Shown here: piece after piece, positions 8,908 through 17,895 of the stretch | Position numbering within the stretch: the stretch's first letter is position 1 | How the letters are laid out: the number at the start of each line of letters is the position of its first letter | Origin: Bacillus sp. ISL-7 | GTDB lineage: Bacteria; Bacillota; Bacilli; Bacillales_B; DSM-18226 | NCBI RefSeq assembly: GCF_018613065.1 | Contig: NZ_JAGGQW010000047.1 | Span: 109,436-173,435, forward strand | Direction: 5' to 3' | Length of the DNA stretch: 64,000 bases | Notes under the pieces: model-generated | The model's database searches: none | Told to the model about the DNA's origin: nothing | The model's input: the letters and a program-made list of their open reading frames with translations, nothing else | Program-made: the position numbers and the translations under genes

Positions 8908-9759
8908 ATGAAACTATTAAAATTGTCAGGCACTCTAATTATATCTAGCAGTCTACTATTTGGATGTTCAAATAATACGGAGAAAACAGCAACTACAGAA
9001 AAGGTAAAAGACAAAGTAGTTACAAGTCAGGCTGCACTTACTGGGGTCACAGATGATTATAGGACATATGCCTTAGGAGAAATTGAAGAATTTGTTAAGG
9101 CAACAGATGCCTTTACAATCGCTGTTAAAAATGGAGATATAGAAAAGGCTAAAGCTCTTTATGGTCCCGCACGGATGCACTATGAGCGCGCCGAACCAAT
9201 TGCGGAAGTGTTCGGCGACCTTGACCCGAAGATTGATGCACGAGAAGGAGATGTCCCGGAAGCGGAATGGGGCGGCTACCACCGGATAGAAAAGGGCCTA
9301 TGGATCGACAAAACGACCAAAGGATATGAACAATATGCTGAGCAGTTAATGAAAGATGTCAATCTTTTACGTGCAAAGGTAGATACCGTAGAAGTGACAC
9401 CTGAATTATTAATAACCGGAGCAGTTGATCTATTAAATGAGGTTTCTACTTCCAAGGTAACAGGCGAAGAGGATCGTTATTCCCATACAGATTTGTATGA
9501 TTTTGCTGCTAATGTACAGGGCGCAGAAAAGATTTATCAGCTTTTAAATCCAGCATTAAAGAAAAAAGATGAGGACGTTTCAAAAGAAATAGAAGCGCGT
9601 TTCAATGATGTTTATAATCTACTAAACCAGCATAAAAAAGGCGAAGGCTATAAGCTCTATACTGATTTAACGGAAGCACAGGTTAAAGAACTAAGCCAGG
9701 CGATTGACGCACTAGCTGAACCACTCTCTCAAATAGGACTTGTTACTGAGGCGTCTTAA
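8908..9759 (+). CDS. efeO: EfeO/EfeM iron-binding lipoprotein (imelysin-like)
   Basis: A 283-residue exported protein. The lipobox LLFGC (Cys20) makes it a membrane-anchored lipoprotein. From residue 40 on it is an M75/imelysin-like all-helical domain with the metal-binding HRIEKGLW (HxxE) motif. It lacks the N-terminal cupredoxin domain of Escherichia coli EfeO and so is of the shorter EfeM type. It delivers iron to the EfeU permease. It is the first gene of a Fur-controlled operon and its stop codon directly abuts the efeB start. Confidence 0.92.
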   Translation: MKLLKLSGTLIISSSLLFGCSNNTEKTATTEKVKDKVVTSQAALTGVTDDYRTYALGEIEEFVKATDAFTIAVKNGDIEKAKALYGPARMHYERAEPIAEVFGDLDPKIDAREGDVPEAEWGGYHRIEKGLWIDKTTKGYEQYAEQLMKDVNLLRAKVDTVEVTPELLITGAVDLLNEVSTSKVTGEEDRYSHTDLYDFAANVQGAEKIYQLLNPALKKKDEDVSKEIEARFNDVYNLLNQHKKGEGYKLYTDLTEAQVKELSQAIDALAEPLSQIGLVTEAS

Positions 9760-11052
9760 TTGGCAAAGAATAAAAACATCATCGATGAATCTATATCAAT
9801 CGGAAATAAGATTTCGAGAAGAGATATCTTAAAAACGGCCGGTGTTGGCGGTGTCGGAGTAATTCTGGGCGCTTCAGGACTCAGTAGTTTGCTTTCGATT
9901 TCTGAGAGCAAAGCTACCACCAAAGATGACCATGAGATCGTGCCCTTCTATGGAAAACATCAAAGTGGCATTACGACAAAAACACAAAACCATGTTTATT
10001 TTGTTTCCTTGGATGTGACCACCTCGAAAAAGGAAGATTTGGTTCAATTATTCAAGGATTGGACAAAAGCCGCAGCATTGTTATCTGAAGGGAAAGCAGT
10101 CGGGGATTTATCGAGTAATGAGTTCCTCCCGCCAAAAGATACGGGGGAGGCCGCTGGGTTATCTGCTTCTAATTTAACTATTACATTTGGGGTTGGTCCA
10201 AGCCTATTTGTAAAAGACAATCAAGACAGGTTTGGTCTAAAACATAAGCAGCCTAAAGAATTAGTTGACCTTCCTAAATTTCCGCTAGATGCGCTGGAAG
10301 AAGAATGGACCGGAGGCGACATTTGTATTCAAGCCTGCGCCGATGATTTGCAAGTAGCCTTTCACGCGGTTCGAAATCTGATTCGAATTGCAAGAGGGAA
10401 GGCGATTTTACGCTGGGCACAAACAGGGTTTCAACGCACGAAACAAGCAGACCCTAAAGGTGAAACGCCAAGGAATTTGTTTGGCTTTAAAGATGGGACA
10501 GCTAATCCTGATGTAAACAATGAATCACAAATGAACAAGCAGGTTTGGGTTCAGCCTGGGGATGGCCCTAATTGGTTAGTGAATGGAAGTTACCTTGTTG
10601 TCCGTCGAATTCAAATGTTTATTGAAGTTTGGGACCGTACAACATTAAAAGATCAAGAAAATACCTTTGGCCGTTATCGTGAAAATGGTGCACCAATTGG
10701 GCAAAAAAATGAATTTAAAAAACTTGATTTGAAGCAAAAAAATGAAAAAGGCGAATATAGCATTCCTGCCGATTCGCATACACGCTTATCCCATGGGGAC
10801 GGTTCCCAGCAGATTCTGCGCAGGGCCTATTCTTATTCGGATGGAATGGATTTGAAAACCGGCAGCTTTGATGCGGGTCTATTGTTCTTATGCTTCCAAC
10901 GTGCTCCTAGTAAACAATTTATCCCTATACAAAATAGATTGGCCAAGATGGATAAATTAAATGAATATATATCCCATAGAGGAAGTGCCATCTTTGCTTG
11001 TTTACCAGGAACGAAATCAGGTGGTTTTATAGGAGAAACACTTTTTAACTAA
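9760..11052 (+). CDS. efeB: Tat-exported DyP-type heme peroxidase EfeB
   Basis: A 430-residue DyP peroxidase with an N-terminal twin-arginine signal (SRRDILK, Arg20-Arg21, then a hydrophobic stretch). The family motif GFKDG is at 242-246, with the catalytic Asp245, and a C-terminal region carries the heme-ligand His. Its proposed role is to oxidise ferrous iron or act on heme outside the membrane to feed EfeU. The TTG start follows the efeO stop with no gap, so the two are translationally linked. No Tat genes are seen in the window. Confidence 0.92.
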   Translation: MAKNKNIIDESISIGNKISRRDILKTAGVGGVGVILGASGLSSLLSISESKATTKDDHEIVPFYGKHQSGITTKTQNHVYFVSLDVTTSKKEDLVQLFKDWTKAAALLSEGKAVGDLSSNEFLPPKDTGEAAGLSASNLTITFGVGPSLFVKDNQDRFGLKHKQPKELVDLPKFPLDALEEEWTGGDICIQACADDLQVAFHAVRNLIRIARGKAILRWAQTGFQRTKQADPKGETPRNLFGFKDGTANPDVNNESQMNKQVWVQPGDGPNWLVNGSYLVVRRIQMFIEVWDRTTLKDQENTFGRYRENGAPIGQKNEFKKLDLKQKNEKGEYSIPADSHTRLSHGDGSQQILRRAYSYSDGMDLKTGSFDAGLLFLCFQRAPSKQFIPIQNRLAKMDKLNEYISHRGSAIFACLPGTKSGGFIGETLFN

Positions 11053-11083
11053 GGTTTTTCCTTTCATTAGAGGAGAGAGACGC

Positions 11084-12838
11084 ATGCGACGATTTAAGAC
11101 AAAAAGTAAATCTATATTATTATTAATGATGTTTTTCATTCTTTTTCAAACAGTCCAGCCAGTGAAAGCGGCTGTGAATCATGATGAGCTTTTCGTTCTA
11201 ATCGGAGATAGCTTAATGAAAGCCAAAGATGGCGACCATTCAGCAGTTATGAGAAATATGGAGCTGTTTGCTAACGAATGGGCATCGATTAAGAAAGAAG
11301 ATAGTAAACAGGCTAAGAAGGTTGAACAAGAACTTAATAAGGTTCAAAGTTTACTAGCCAAAGAGAATGTGGAAAAAGAGGTTCTTTCAAAGAGTCTTTC
11401 CTCTTTATCAAGTGCAGTGGTTCTTTATGACCAAGAACAAAATCCACCGGATAAAGAAAAAGGAAAAGAGCAAGTAAAACAGCTGAAACCGCTCATCGCC
11501 ACCTTGAAACAATCGATTGAAGATGGGAATCAGTCTGTTTTGAAAGCCCAATATCAAACGCTGTTAAATAAATGGAATGCCTCAGAAAAAACGGTTCATG
11601 ATGAAAGTATTGTCGCCTACGGTAACATTGAAAAATACATGGCATTGATCCGAATTGCGATTACACAGAATCCCGCAGATTTAGAGAAGGCCAAAGCAAA
11701 TGTCGAAAAGCTATCAAGTGAAGTGGAAAATTTCTTGGCTGGTAAGGTTTCTACTCAGGTTAAAGGGGATTATTCACTAACCGATCTAACTAAATTATTG
11801 AGTAATGCAGAAACACAGATTGCAAAAGAAAACTATAAGAGTGCTTCTGACCAGTTAACTAAAATACTAAACATTTGGCCAATGATTGAAGGGGATGTTC
11901 AGACAAGAGACAGTAAGTTGTATAGTGATGTTGAAACAAAAATACCTACAGCTATTAGTCTTATAAACTCTGCAAAAGTTGATGGTCCAAAAGCAGAGGA
12001 GATCGTAAAGGAATTAAATTCTCGTCTAGCGCCGTTAATTAGTAAAACTGATTATTCTTTATGGGATGCCGCATTAATTTTGTTACGTGAAGGGTTAGAA
12101 GGGTTATTAATCGTAGCCACATTGCTTGCCTTTCTGAAGAAAATGGGTCAGGGCTCAAAACAGAAATGGATTTGGGCAGGTGTTGGAGCAGGGATTCTTG
12201 CGAGTGCTGTTCTGGCCATTATTATCAATATTGTATTCTCACGAATAGTTGCTGCTTCTAGCCGAGAATATATTGAGGGAATCACTGGGGTTGTCGCTGT
12301 CATTATGATGTTAACCGTTGGGGCATGGCTCCACAATAAATCCAGTATCGGGAACTGGAATAAATATATTAATCAACAAATGGAGCAAGCGATTGCCAGA
12401 GGAAGTCTTTTTTCATTTGCACTGATTAGTTTTCTGTCAGTTTTCCGTGAAGGGGCAGAGACGATCATATTCTATACAGGAATCACGCCCTATATAAGCT
12501 TGCAGCAACTGGTTTTGGGTGTAATCCTTGCAGTAGGAATCCTAGTTATTGTTGGTTTTGCAATTATCTACTACAGTGTAAAAATTCCGATTCGCTTATT
12601 TTTTAAGGCTGCAACCATTCTTATCTATTTCTTAGCCTTTAAAATTCTTGGTATTAGTATCCATGCTTTGCAAATTTCGAATGTGCTGCCGACTAGCACT
12701 GTACATCAGTTTCCGTTTATTGATTGGATCGGATTAAATCCAACCTGGGAAACGACGATTACACAGTTAATATTAGTCATGGCTATTATTTTATTAACAT
12801 GGATGATTAGAAAAAAAACAGTAATGGTGAACGTTTAA
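11084..12838 (+). CDS. efeU: ferrous iron permease EfeU (FTR1 family) with large extracellular N-domain
   Basis: A 584-residue protein. A signal peptide (about 1-28) is followed by a helical extracytoplasmic domain of roughly 290 residues and then the seven-helix FTR1 permease. Two REGLE-type iron-binding motifs are visible: REGLEGLL at about 335 and REGAE at about 455. The long N-terminal domain is found in Gram-positive FTR1 proteins. The order efeO-efeB-efeU matches Staphylococcus aureus fepABC rather than the efeU-first order of E. coli and B. subtilis. A terminator follows the stop. Confidence 0.92.
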   Translation: MRRFKTKSKSILLLMMFFILFQTVQPVKAAVNHDELFVLIGDSLMKAKDGDHSAVMRNMELFANEWASIKKEDSKQAKKVEQELNKVQSLLAKENVEKEVLSKSLSSLSSAVVLYDQEQNPPDKEKGKEQVKQLKPLIATLKQSIEDGNQSVLKAQYQTLLNKWNASEKTVHDESIVAYGNIEKYMALIRIAITQNPADLEKAKANVEKLSSEVENFLAGKVSTQVKGDYSLTDLTKLLSNAETQIAKENYKSASDQLTKILNIWPMIEGDVQTRDSKLYSDVETKIPTAISLINSAKVDGPKAEEIVKELNSRLAPLISKTDYSLWDAALILLREGLEGLLIVATLLAFLKKMGQGSKQKWIWAGVGAGILASAVLAIIINIVFSRIVAASSREYIEGITGVVAVIMMLTVGAWLHNKSSIGNWNKYINQQMEQAIARGSLFSFALISFLSVFREGAETIIFYTGITPYISLQQLVLGVILAVGILVIVGFAIIYYSVKIPIRLFFKAATILIYFLAFKILGISIHALQISNVLPTSTVHQFPFIDWIGLNPTWETTITQLILVMAIILLTWMIRKKTVMVNV

Positions 12839-12860
12839 AGGGCTGCGAGCCCTTTTTTTC
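12838..12860 (+). terminator. rho-independent terminator after efeU
   Basis: AGGGCT-GCG-AGCCCT followed by TTTTTT, overlapping the last base of the stop codon. Confidence 0.92.
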
Positions 12861-12943
12861 GTTCTCTTAAAAAATTTTCTCTAATAATCAAAGAACTTGT
12901 CTCATAAGTTTATAAAAGTGAGATGAGTATGGAGGAGAAAAAA

Positions 12944-14278
12944 TTGGCTATTTATTATAAGGGGATATTCTTTTTAGCTGTAGCTGCTTTTTTGGGGGAA
13001 GGTATTGAAGTTTTAGTAAATATGATTCTTGCTCGAGAGTTAGGACCACACGGACTAGGTCTGTATATGTCCATTTTGCCATCGATCTTTTTTATTGTGT
13101 TACTATCCAGCTTTGAGTTGCCTGTGTCGATTTCAAAATTTATTGCTGAAAGAGAAGACCGTTATCACCGAAATATCCTTCATCATGCGATTACGATTAC
13201 GATTGTGTTCTCGGCTGTCCTTTTTTTAGCAGCTACTGTAATCATTCCGTTTATTCCTGTGTTTGACAAATATCATCCATACGTAAGATGGCTTGTTTTG
13301 ATCTTAATACCCATCATTTCTTTCACCTCCGTCGCGAGGGGATATTTTATGGGTAAGCAGCAAATGGGGAAAATAGCAGTCTCAAATTTTTTAAGGAAAA
13401 CGATTCAACTCGGAGGACTGTTCCTCCTTTTCCGTTTCTTTGCTTTCGACACAGCTGAGTCAGTGTTAATCGCGATTGGTACGTTTATAGGAAGCGAGAT
13501 AGTTGTGTTCCTTTATTTAATATACATGTTTATTATCCAATTTCAGCAATTGAAGCGACAGCCATTTTCTAATATGAAACGTAAGGTAGTTCAGAAAAAT
13601 CTAATGGCAGTTTCGATTCCAACAACAGGTCTTCGCTTGTTTTCAGCTTTTACTGGTGCCATACAGCCCTTTATCATTAAGGCAGCTTTGGTTCGCTCTG
13701 GCTTGAGCGATACATTAGCGACAGAGCAATTTGGAATGCTGATGGGGGTGGCCATTTCGATAGGCTTTTTTCCGGGTTTTATTGCTCACTCGTTAATGGT
13801 CGTTCTAATCCCAGCTGTGTCCAAGACATACGCAGAGGGTGATTACCAAAGGCTCCAAAAAATGCTTCTACAGGTGATGAAGCTAACCTTTGTATATGGG
13901 GTCATATCCGTAGCTATTTTCTACTTCTTTGCACCCGAGTTAACGTCGCTATTTTTTAAATCAGAAACACCTGCCCTATTTTTACAATTACTCTGGCCAT
14001 ATTTCTTATTTCACTTTTTTATCATGCCGATGCAGGCCTTTTTGTTTGGACTTAATCTACTTAAAGAGACATTCATTCATATCATTTGGTCGACGATCAT
14101 CTCTTTTTCACTCATTCTTTTGCTTGCAGCCATGCCTGAATGGAGAATGAATGGCGTTATTATTGGAATGAATACAGGCGCTGTTTTGTTAGCCCTCATG
14201 CATTATCTAACGATCTGCAAGAAAATTGGCGTCAGTATTTTTATGAAAGGCTTCATTCAAAATACTACTGAGCGATAA
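12944..14278 (+). CDS. SpoVB/YkvU-type polysaccharide flippase family membrane protein
   Basis: A 444-residue polytopic membrane protein of the MVF/MOP superfamily, with about 12-14 hydrophobic segments. The N-terminal LAVAAFLGEGIEVLVNMILAREL is typical of SpoVB-like lipid-linked sugar flippases. Bacillus has several paralogues (SpoVB, YkvU, YtgP, YabM); the length fits YkvU (445 aa), but I cannot separate them by eye. The TTG at 12944 is chosen because GGAGGAG lies 6 bases before it. An ATG at 12923 would place that site inside the gene. Confidence 0.85.
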   Translation: MAIYYKGIFFLAVAAFLGEGIEVLVNMILARELGPHGLGLYMSILPSIFFIVLLSSFELPVSISKFIAEREDRYHRNILHHAITITIVFSAVLFLAATVIIPFIPVFDKYHPYVRWLVLILIPIISFTSVARGYFMGKQQMGKIAVSNFLRKTIQLGGLFLLFRFFAFDTAESVLIAIGTFIGSEIVVFLYLIYMFIIQFQQLKRQPFSNMKRKVVQKNLMAVSIPTTGLRLFSAFTGAIQPFIIKAALVRSGLSDTLATEQFGMLMGVAISIGFFPGFIAHSLMVVLIPAVSKTYAEGDYQRLQKMLLQVMKLTFVYGVISVAIFYFFAPELTSLFFKSETPALFLQLLWPYFLFHFFIMPMQAFLFGLNLLKETFIHIIWSTIISFSLILLLAAMPEWRMNGVIIGMNTGAVLLALMHYLTICKKIGVSIFMKGFIQNTTER

Positions 14279-14374
14279 ACTCCTGAGAAATTTTCTGTAT
14301 TACTGTAGGGGGGAATACTGTTAATTCCGTCTAATAGAATGAAGATCATTTTAAAGATGGAAAGGATGGAGAAC

Positions 14375-14893
14375 ATGCTAGCTGGAATTGTCCCATCATT
14401 TGAAGAAGTGGTAATGGAACATGGAAGATCCATTTATAAATATATTTTGTCTTTAGTGAAGCATAAAGAACTTGCAGAGGACATCTATCAAGAGGTATTA
14501 CTCTCAGCTTATTTAGCATATCCTTCAATTAAAGAGCAAACTAAATACAAAGGATGGTTTTTTACGATTGCAATCAATAAATGCCGTGATTATTGGCGGA
14601 AGGAAAATAAATCTAAGCAATTTTGGAAGGAAGGAGTTTATTCTTATTCAGCCTCATTCGAACCAAGCGTCATTCCAGAAGAGGAAGTCTTACATAAATT
14701 TTCTGCTGAACAGATGGCTGAAAAGGTAAACCTATTACCGGAAATTTACCGTTATCCTATTTATCTTTATTACTATCAAAATTTCTCACTCATTGAAATC
14801 GCGAAGAAAAGTAATCTGCCAATGTCGACAGTAAAAACAAGAATGAAAAGAGCGAAGGAGAGACTTCGCCCAAAAATGCAATCACTCGCATAA
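14375..14893 (+). CDS. ECF-type RNA polymerase sigma factor
   Basis: A 172-residue ECF sigma factor with region 2 (AEDIYQEVLLSAYLAYPSI then GWFFTIAINKCRDYWRK) and region 4 (LIEIAKKSNLPMSTVKTRMKRAKERL). The ATG at 14375 follows GGAGAAC; an earlier ATG at 14339 has no site. No membrane anti-sigma gene follows, which is unusual. The next gene on the strand is phenylalanine hydroxylase. A CGTCTA motif at 14328-14333 resembles an ECF -10 element and would allow autoregulation, but I cannot identify a convincing -35. Confidence 0.88.
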   Translation: MLAGIVPSFEEVVMEHGRSIYKYILSLVKHKELAEDIYQEVLLSAYLAYPSIKEQTKYKGWFFTIAINKCRDYWRKENKSKQFWKEGVYSYSASFEPSVIPEEEVLHKFSAEQMAEKVNLLPEIYRYPIYLYYYQNFSLIEIAKKSNLPMSTVKTRMKRAKERLRPKMQSLA

Positions 14894-14936
14894 TTGCTTC
14901 ATCAAAGAATATTCTTTGCAAAGGAGAATGTTGAAG

Positions 14937-16688
14937 ATGACAGGAAATGAAACAAAAAGGTCTCCAGTACAGTTACTTCCGTATATTTCAAAGCAATATT
15001 ATAACCGTTATACGCCTATCGATCATGCGGTATGGCGTTTTGTCATGAAACAAAATCATTACTTTTTAAAAGATATCGCCCATCCTGCATATGTGAATGG
15101 CCTAAACGATTCAGGAATTAAAACAGAATCGATTCCAAAAGTAAATGACATGAATACCAGTCTAGCCAAAGTGGGCTGGGGGGCCGTCACGATTGCTGGG
15201 TTAATTCCTGGCACAGCGTTTTATGGGTTTTTGGCAAATTGTATTTTACCAATTGCAACGGAAATAAGAAAAATACAAAATATTGCCTATACCCCTGCAC
15301 CGGATATGATCCATGAGGCAGCTGGACACGCACCCATTTTATTAGATAAATCATATCGGGAATTTGTTAAGAAAATCGGCGAAATGGGAGCAAAAGCACT
15401 CTCAAGTAAAGAGAAGCTAGAGGTATTTAAAGCAGTTCGTCATTTAACGATTGTTGCCGAAGATCCAAATTCTACACCAGAGCAGGTTAAAGAGGCAGAA
15501 AGACTGGTAGCAGAAGCTAGAAAGAAGGTCAAAGGTCTATCAGAGGCCGATCAAGTTTCAAGGCTTTTTTGGTGGACGGTAGAATATGGATTAGTTGGTG
15601 ACCTAAAGAATCCGAAAATTTATGGAGCTGGCCTACTATCATCAGTAGGTGAGAGTCAAAGTTGTCTTGCTGATGATGTCAAAAAGATCCCATTCTCAGT
15701 AGAAGAATGTATTAAGACACCATATGATGTCACGAAGCCGCAGCCGCAACTATTTGTTTGTAAGAACTTTGATGAACTGGCAGCGGCTATTGATCAATTT
15801 GCTTCTACCATGGCATTTCAAAAAGGTGGAACGGAAAGCCTAGAAAAAGCTTTGCAATCTGATAATCTCGCAACTGTTGTCTTCTCTTCAGGGTTGCAAG
15901 TGACCGCCACACTAACAACGATTTTGAAGGATGATAAAGGGGAAGCTGTTTATATTAGAACAAAGGGACCTACAGCACTATCGATTGATCAGAAACAATT
16001 AGTGGACCATGGCAAAGAGACACATCATAAAGGCTTTGGGACACCAATAGGAAGACTTGAAGGAAAGATGGTAATTGAGAATAGCTCGCTTGATCAATTA
16101 AAGGATTTAGGCATTATTGAAGGAAGCGAAGCAGATTTGAAATTTGAAAGTGGTGTCAATGTAAAGGGAACCGTGAAGACTATTTTGTTGTCTGCAGCAG
16201 GTAAGCCAATCTTAATCTCATTTAAGGATTGCCAAGTAAAATTCAAGGATCAAGTCCTTTTTGAACCATCTTGGGGGACCTATGATATGGCGGTGGGAGC
16301 AGAAATTACCTCTGTTTTTGCAGGCGCGGCTGATCCAGACGGTTACTTTGACTGGCCAGCAATAGAGGAAACAAATGTTGTAGAGGAAACAGTAGGGCAG
16401 CAGAGTTGGAATCAACTAGAAAAGCTATATGAGGAAATCCGCAGTTTACGTGAGAGTCCGGTGTGGAATGAACAGAGTTGGTCCAGCTTGGAAAAAGTAA
16501 TATCAACCTTGGATCAGCAGTACCCCAATGAGTGGCTATTGAGGCTTGAAATACTAGAACTCTATAAGAGGCACAATGGCAGCCATCCCAACGTTAAGCG
16601 TATAACTGAAATGTTACTGAAAAAAAACTGGGAAAAATCAATAAAGCAGGTGATTCAGCGTGGATTCACGTTAATATATAATAGCTAA
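14937..16688 (+). CDS. phhA: aromatic amino acid hydroxylase (phenylalanine 4-monooxygenase)
   Basis: A 583-residue protein. The N-terminal half is a biopterin-dependent aromatic amino acid hydroxylase with iron ligands in HEAAGH (His126, His131) and a downstream FFW-type region (LFWWTVEYGLV) supplying the Glu ligand. It would convert phenylalanine to tyrosine using tetrahydropterin and oxygen. The C-terminal half (about 300-583) is an extra region seen in the long Bacillus cereus-type enzyme (about 584 aa). The ATG at 14937 lies 10 bases after AAGGAG; a TTG at 14931 is an alternative. It follows the ECF sigma gene by 43 bases. Confidence 0.9.
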   Translation: MTGNETKRSPVQLLPYISKQYYNRYTPIDHAVWRFVMKQNHYFLKDIAHPAYVNGLNDSGIKTESIPKVNDMNTSLAKVGWGAVTIAGLIPGTAFYGFLANCILPIATEIRKIQNIAYTPAPDMIHEAAGHAPILLDKSYREFVKKIGEMGAKALSSKEKLEVFKAVRHLTIVAEDPNSTPEQVKEAERLVAEARKKVKGLSEADQVSRLFWWTVEYGLVGDLKNPKIYGAGLLSSVGESQSCLADDVKKIPFSVEECIKTPYDVTKPQPQLFVCKNFDELAAAIDQFASTMAFQKGGTESLEKALQSDNLATVVFSSGLQVTATLTTILKDDKGEAVYIRTKGPTALSIDQKQLVDHGKETHHKGFGTPIGRLEGKMVIENSSLDQLKDLGIIEGSEADLKFESGVNVKGTVKTILLSAAGKPILISFKDCQVKFKDQVLFEPSWGTYDMAVGAEITSVFAGAADPDGYFDWPAIEETNVVEETVGQQSWNQLEKLYEEIRSLRESPVWNEQSWSSLEKVISTLDQQYPNEWLLRLEILELYKRHNGSHPNVKRITEMLLKKNWEKSIKQVIQRGFTLIYNS

Positions 16689-16691
16689 ACG

Positions 16692-16723
16692 TAAAAGGAG
16701 CTTGGATACCCAAGCTCCTTTTA
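16692..16723 (+). terminator. bidirectional rho-independent terminator
   Basis: AAAAGGAGCTTGG pairs with CCAAGCTCCTTTT around a short loop. The A- and T-flanks make it usable on both strands for the convergent hydroxylase and yetJ genes. Confidence 0.88.
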
Positions 16724-16745
16724 TATACTGACCTAATTCAAGCTG

Positions 16746-17390
16746 CTAGTCTTTACTAGATAGAATCCCCAAAATACGAAGGATGCTGACGAAAAGGTTA
16801 ATAAAATCCAAGTATAGGTTCAATGCCATCAATGGAACTTCTTCCGGTCTTACCCCGTAATGCTTCATTCGGCTGAAATCAAAGAGGACATACCCGCTAA
16901 ATACTAATACGCCGATAAAGGAGTACGCAAGCATCCCTGTAGAGCCTAATGGAATGAAGATATTAAAAATGGAAATGGCCACTAATGCAAGCAAGGCAGC
17001 AAGCAGGAATCCTCCTAAAAAGGAGAAGTTTTGTTTTGATTTAGTCGCATAAATAGCAACACCTGTAAAAACAACCGTTGTACTGGCGAATGCCATAACC
17101 ACCACGTTTGCACCTGCTGTAGCTAAGTAATAAGCTACGATTGGATAAAGGGTTATTCCAGATATAAATGTAAAAATGTATAAGAATGAATAAGAAATTG
17201 CCTTTTTGCGTCTGAAAAAGAAGGCAACCATGAGCATGACAAATTCTAAAATAGCTAATGGCATAAATAGGCTAGATGGAACAAATACTCCTGCCATTGT
17301 ACCCAAGAAAGCAATCGCAAGCGAAAGGGCAAATGTTCGTAAAACAGATGGCAAAAATTCAGTAGATGTTTGAGTATACAAATTTTTCAC
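16746..17390 (-). CDS. yetJ: Bax inhibitor-1 family calcium-leak membrane protein YetJ
   Basis: A 214-residue, seven-helix BI-1/TMBIM protein of the same length as B. subtilis YetJ, a pH-dependent calcium leak channel. The two conserved Asp residues of the pH sensor are visible in LFDFSRMKHYG and NLYLDFINLF near the C-terminus. It lies 39 bases after mscL on the same strand with no terminator between them, so the two membrane channels are probably co-transcribed. Confidence 0.9.
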   Translation of the reverse strand: MKNLYTQTSTEFLPSVLRTFALSLAIAFLGTMAGVFVPSSLFMPLAILEFVMLMVAFFFRRKKAISYSFLYIFTFISGITLYPIVAYYLATAGANVVVMAFASTTVVFTGVAIYATKSKQNFSFLGGFLLAALLALVAISIFNIFIPLGSTGMLAYSFIGVLVFSGYVLFDFSRMKHYGVRPEEVPLMALNLYLDFINLFVSILRILGILSSKD

Positions 17391-17429
17391 CTCAAAAATT
17401 ATTTATTACTAACATATACGATGATATGG

Positions 17430-17819
17430 TCAAGATGTTTCATTTTTTCTTAAAAAATCTTTATCTTCTTTCAATAAATCGCGAATTTCTGCTAAAAGCT
17501 CTTCCGTTCGGTCCACTTTCGCAACAACCGCTGCTGGTTCCTCTTTCTTTTTAAAACGGTTAAGAAACTTTATAAAAAGGAAAATGGAAAAAGCTATTAT
17601 AAAGAAATCAACAACTGTTTGAATAAACAGACCGTATTTTATACTTCCATATGCAAGTTTAGAAAAGGTGCCTACTCCAATTAATAATCCAAACAGTGGC
17701 ATGATGACATCAGCGACTAAAGAAGAAACGATTTTCCCAAATGCTCCGCCAATAATGACACCGACTGCTAAATCGATGACATTGCCTTTCATGGCAAACT
17801 GTTTAAATTCATTCCACAT
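17430..17819 (-). CDS. mscL: large-conductance mechanosensitive channel MscL
   Basis: A 129-residue protein with the MscL signature [19 protein letters not shown] in helix 1, a second membrane helix ([21 protein letters not shown]) and a charged C-terminal bundle. It forms the pentameric pore that releases solutes on hypo-osmotic shock. AGGATATTTTTT precedes the ATG. It is upstream of yetJ in the same direction. Confidence 0.97.
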   Translation of the reverse strand: MWNEFKQFAMKGNVIDLAVGVIIGGAFGKIVSSLVADVIMPLFGLLIGVGTFSKLAYGSIKYGLFIQTVVDFFIIAFSIFLFIKFLNRFKKKEEPAAVVAKVDRTEELLAEIRDLLKEDKDFLRKNETS

Positions 17820-17895
17820 AAAAAATATCCTCCAAACTCACTTTTATTTAATTGTACATTATAACGATAAACCAAGTAAAATAGCAAACAATTTA

